Part shown: piece by piece, positions 61,182 to 64,000 of the stretch
How positions within the stretch are numbered: the stretch's first letter is position 1
Layout of the letters: each line of letters starts with the position of its first letter
NCBI RefSeq assembly: GCF_900591205.1
Contig: NZ_UUPU01000104.1
Coordinates: 26,212-90,211, forward strand
Reading direction: 5' to 3'
Length of the DNA: 64,000 nucleotides
Origin: Pseudomonas viridiflava
GTDB taxonomy: Bacteria > Pseudomonadota > Gammaproteobacteria > Pseudomonadales > Pseudomonadaceae
Translations under genes and position numbers: made by a program
The notes under the pieces: model-generated
The model's input: only the letters and a program-made list of their open reading frames with translations
What the model was told of the DNA's origin: nothing
The model's database searches: none

Positions 61182-61275
61182 AATGTGCGGGCGGGCTTGC
61201 TCGCGAATGCGCTGTGTCAGCAATGGCCAAGCTGGCTGACCCACCGCTATCGCAGGCAAGCCAGCTCCCACACTT
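61182..61275. repeat. Mixed-type REPIN
   Basis: Left arm TGTGCGGGCGGGCTTGCTCGCGAATGCG is of the TTGCTCGCGAA type, right arm CGCTATCGCAGGCAAGCCAGCTCCCACA of the GCAGGCAAGCCAGC type. The two halves come from different REP families and do not pair over the middle. Confidence 0.85.
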
Positions 61276-61316
61276 ATTTGCGACCGCACAAAATTTTGCG
61301 CCCACCACACTTCAAC

Positions 61317-61408
61317 GGTGGGAGCGGGCTTGCTCGCGAATGCGCTGTGTCAGTCAATAAATCATTGGCTGAATAACCGTATTCGCGAGCAAGCCCGCTC
61401 CCACATTT
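61317..61408. repeat. REPIN (GAGCGGGCTTGCTCGCGAATGC type)
   Basis: GGTGGGAGCGGGCTTGCTCGCGAATGCG ... TATTCGCGAGCAAGCCCGCTCCCACATTTTTTT. The T-run after the right arm could let it act as a terminator. Confidence 0.93.
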
Positions 61409-61522
61409 TTTTGTTTTTAGCTCACTATATGGGATGCAAATTTATATATTGAGATATTTCAAATGATGGGTTTATAGTCGGCAGCATCAGCACTCACTAC
61501 CAAAAATAAAACAGGTGAAGCG

Positions 61523-62344
61523 ATGCAGCCCCAACCGTTGTCATTACCCGCCGTGCCCGAGCCGACTTACGGCGAGCGGCTGAAAAACAAAGTGGTGATC
61601 ATCACCGGCGCCGCCCAGGGCATTGGCGAGGCGATTGTCGCCTGCTTCCAGGCCCAGCAGGCACGCCTGGTGATTGCGGATATTCAGGCTGAAAAAGTCG
61701 AGAAAGTCGCCGCTCATTGGCGCGAACGCGGTGCTGAGATCGTCGCGCAAGCCGTCGATATCACCTCCAAAGCGCAATGGCAGTCGCTGGTCAACCTGGC
61801 CATCGAGCGCTTCGGCCGGGTGGATGTGCTGGTCAACTGCGCCGGGGTCAATGTGTTCCGTGACCCGCTGGAGATGACCGACGAGGACTGGCGCCGCTGT
61901 TTCGCCATCGACCTCGACGGTGCCTGGTTCGGCTGCCGCACGGTGCTGCCGCACATGATCGAGCAGGGCATCGGCAACATCATCAACATCGCCTCCACCC
62001 ATTCCAGCCACATCATCCCCGGTTGCTTCCCGTACCCGGTGGCCAAGCACGGCTTGCTCGGCCTCACCCGCGCCCTTGGTATCGAATACGCGCCCAAGGG
62101 CATCCGCGTGAATGCCATCGCCCCGGGTTATATCGAAACCCAGCTGAATGTCGACTACTGGAACGGTTTCCCCGACCCGCATGCCGAGCGCCAGCGTGCG
62201 TTCGACCTGCACCCGCCCAAACGCATTGGCCAGCCGGTTGAGGTGGCGATGACGGCGCTGTTTCTGGCGACTGACGAGGCGCCCTTTATCAATGCAACCT
62301 GCCTGATGATAGATGGCGGGCGTTCTGTGATGTACCACGACTAA
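61523..62344 (+). CDS. SDR-family dehydrogenase (sugar dehydrogenase, arabinose cluster)
   Basis: A 273-aa NAD(P)-dependent short-chain dehydrogenase. TGAAQGIGEAIV is the nucleotide site, NCAGVNVF follows, and the catalytic Ser and Tyr-Lys lie in STHSSHIIPGCFPYPVAK. It stands 29 bp before araF, so it may be an L-arabinose 1-dehydrogenase, or act on another sugar. A comparatively AT-rich promoter lies at 61410-61522. Confidence 0.85.
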   Translation: MQPQPLSLPAVPEPTYGERLKNKVVIITGAAQGIGEAIVACFQAQQARLVIADIQAEKVEKVAAHWRERGAEIVAQAVDITSKAQWQSLVNLAIERFGRVDVLVNCAGVNVFRDPLEMTDEDWRRCFAIDLDGAWFGCRTVLPHMIEQGIGNIINIASTHSSHIIPGCFPYPVAKHGLLGLTRALGIEYAPKGIRVNAIAPGYIETQLNVDYWNGFPDPHAERQRAFDLHPPKRIGQPVEVAMTALFLATDEAPFINATCLMIDGGRSVMYHD

Positions 62345-62373
62345 GATTTTTCGATAACAAGAAGAGGTGGTTC

Positions 62374-63354
62374 ATGTTCAAGAAGACACTCGGCGCCCTG
62401 GCGCTCACGATGGCCTTCAGTGGCGTCGTCTCTGCCGAAGAAGTGAAGATCGGTTTCCTGGTCAAGCAAGCCGAAGAACCCTGGTTCCAGACCGAATGGG
62501 CCTTCGCCGAAAAAGCCGGCAAGGACCAGGGGTTCACCGTGATCAAGATCGCTGTGCCCGACGGTGAGAAAACCCTGTCGGCCATCGACACCCTGGCCGC
62601 CAACGGCGCCAAGGGTTTTGTGATCTGCCCGCCGGACGTGTCCCTTGGTCCGGCGATCATGGCCAAGGCCAAGCTCAATAACCTCAAGGTGCTGGCGGTC
62701 GACGATCGTTTCGTCGACGCCAAAGGCAAGCCTATGGAAGACGTGCCTTACGTCGGCCTGGACGCCTACAAAATCGGCCAGAAACAAGGCGAAGCCATGG
62801 CCACTGAAGCGAAAAAACGTGGCTGGGACTGGAAAGAAACCTACGCGGTGATCAACACCTTCGACGAACTCGAAACCGGCAAAAAACGCACCGACGGTTC
62901 GGTCGAGGGGCTCAAGGCTGCCGGCCTGCCAGCTGACCATATTCTGTTCAGCGCACAGAAAACCCTCGACGTACCCGGCAGCATGGACGCCACCAATTCG
63001 GCCCTGGTGAAACTGCCGAGCGGCGCGAAAAACCTGCTGATCGGCGGCATGAACGACAGCACTGTGCTGGGCGGTGTGCGCGCCACTGAAAGCGCCGGGT
63101 TCAAGGCGGCCAATGTGATCGGCGTAGGTATCAACGGCACCGATGCCATCGAGGAACTGAAAAAATCCGATACTGGCTTTTATGGCTCAATGCTGCTGAG
63201 CCCTGACGCGTCGGGCTACAAAACCGCCAGTGCGATGTTCGAGTGGGTCACTAAAGGCATTGAGCCGGCGAAGTTCACCGCCCTGGACAACGTTACCCTG
63301 ATCACCCGCGCCAACTTCAAGGAAGAGTTGAGCAAAATCGGTCTGTGGAAATGA
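62374..63354 (+). CDS. araF: L-arabinose ABC transporter, substrate-binding protein
   Basis: A 326-aa periplasmic protein: signal peptide MFKKTLGALALTMAFSGVVSA|EE, then the pentose-binding fold VKIGFLVKQAEEPWFQTEW, KGFVICPPDVSLGPAIM and INGTDAIEELKK. It matches AraF of the arabinose transporter. It overlaps araG by ATGA. Confidence 0.9.
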   Translation: MFKKTLGALALTMAFSGVVSAEEVKIGFLVKQAEEPWFQTEWAFAEKAGKDQGFTVIKIAVPDGEKTLSAIDTLAANGAKGFVICPPDVSLGPAIMAKAKLNNLKVLAVDDRFVDAKGKPMEDVPYVGLDAYKIGQKQGEAMATEAKKRGWDWKETYAVINTFDELETGKKRTDGSVEGLKAAGLPADHILFSAQKTLDVPGSMDATNSALVKLPSGAKNLLIGGMNDSTVLGGVRATESAGFKAANVIGVGINGTDAIEELKKSDTGFYGSMLLSPDASGYKTASAMFEWVTKGIEPAKFTALDNVTLITRANFKEELSKIGLWK

Positions 63355-64000
63355 ACGGCGCGGCCCTGCGTTTCAACGGCATCGGCAAGGAGTTTCCCGG
63401 TGTAAAAGCCCTGGCGCAGATCAGCTTTGAAGCGCGGCCGCGTGAAGTGCACGCGCTGATGGGCGAGAACGGCGCCGGCAAGTCGACGCTGTTGAAAATC
63501 CTCGGTGGCGCCTACCTGCCAAGCAGCGGCACGCTGCAGATCGGCGCGCAGACCATGGATTTCAAATCCGCCGCCGACAGCATTGCCAGCGGCGTGGCGG
63601 TGATCCACCAGGAGCTGCACCTGGTGCCGGAAATGAGCGTGGCCGAGAACCTGTTTCTCGGGCATTTGCCGTCACGCTTCGGCGTGGTCAATCGTGGCCT
63701 GCTGCGCAAGCAGGCGCTCGCGTGCCTCAAGGGGCTGGCCGATGAAATCGACCCGGACGAGAAGCTTGGGCGCCTGTCCCTGGGCCAGCGCCAATTGGTG
63801 GAAATCGCCAAGGCACTGTCGCGTGGCGCGCATGTGATTGCCTTCGATGAGCCCACCAGCAGCTTGTCTGCGCGGGAAATCGACCGGCTGATGGCGATCA
63901 TCACGCGCCTGCGCGACGAGGGCAAAGTGGTGTTGTACGTGTCGCATCGCATGGAAGAGGTGTTCCGTATCTGCAATGCGGTCACGGTGTTCAAGGACGG
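63351..64000 (+). CDS. araG: L-arabinose ABC transporter ATPase AraG, N-terminal part (cut by window end)
   Basis: About 216 residues of a two-domain ABC ATPase. Walker A GENGAGKST, Q-loop HQE, signature SLGQRQLVEIAKAL and Walker B VIAFDEPTSSLS, then a conserved H-loop His in VSHRMEE. The second ATPase domain is beyond the window. Starts with ATG overlapping araF. Confidence 0.93.
   Translation, partial: MNGAALRFNGIGKEFPGVKALAQISFEARPREVHALMGENGAGKSTLLKILGGAYLPSSGTLQIGAQTMDFKSAADSIASGVAVIHQELHLVPEMSVAENLFLGHLPSRFGVVNRGLLRKQALACLKGLADEIDPDEKLGRLSLGQRQLVEIAKALSRGAHVIAFDEPTSSLSAREIDRLMAIITRLRDEGKVVLYVSHRMEEVFRICNAVTVFKD

Overview
The window is chromosomal DNA of a fluorescent Pseudomonas, most likely of the P. 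fluorescens group. The evidence is high GC content, Pseudomonas gene neighbourhoods (alaS-lysC-rsmA-tRNAs; rne/rluC-sppA-maf-yceD-rpmF-plsX-fabDG-acpP-fabF-pabC-mltG-tmk-holB-tatD), an AmrZ very close to the P. aeruginosa protein, and about ten REP/REPIN palindromes of the GTGGGAGC(G/T)GGCTTGC type that is abundant in this group. No prophage, insertion sequence, integron or CRISPR array was seen.

Layout. 1-3.7 kb: alaS (3' part), lysC, rsmA, and tRNA-Ser and tRNA-Arg genes. 4-9 kb: mgtE, amrZ, two small membrane-associated proteins behind a sigma54-type promoter, tRNA-Arg(CCT) and an MFS transporter. 8.8-16.5 kb: a flagellar and chemotaxis block (ycgR, flgN, flgM, flgA on the minus strand; cheV, cheR, flgBCDE on the plus strand) with recognisable sigma54 and sigma28 promoters. 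16.6-17.8 kb: a lone gene for a papain-fold-like protein behind a good HrpL box, so a candidate type III effector. It sits at a junction where the flagellar operon stops after flgE and nrdA lacks nrdB.

17.9-27.3 kb: nrdA with an NrdR-like box and DnaA boxes upstream, an OmpR/EnvZ-type two-component pair, a phosphopantetheinyl transferase, and phoPQ preceded by a small secreted protein and four 11-bp-spaced direct repeats. 27.4-33 kb: an AraC-type regulator divergent from dctA (sigma54 promoter with palindromic upstream sites), an XdhC/MobA-like pair, and an orphan gene of atypical composition. 33.2-50.5 kb: rne and the conserved fatty-acid, cell-envelope and replication block listed above. 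At 50.5-50.6 kb, minus strand, is the sRNA RgsA; 19 of 20 of its bases are complementary to the acpP ribosome-binding site about 6 kb away.

50.9-64 kb is more accessory: TetR regulator, MoaA-like radical SAM enzyme, lipoprotein, DUF1285 protein, a four-gene GntR / ADP-ribosylglycohydrolase / NCS1 permease / PfkB kinase cluster resembling E. coli yegTUVW, small proteins, an MFS transporter, a GNAT, and the start of an L-arabinose-type operon (SDR, araF, araG cut by the window end). Most of the window is core metabolism. The most unusual items are the HrpL-box gene at 16.7 kb, the sigma54 small-protein pair at 6.3-6.8 kb, the RgsA-acpP pairing, the GTTCAG repeats ahead of phoPQ and the nucleoside-type cluster at 54-58 kb.
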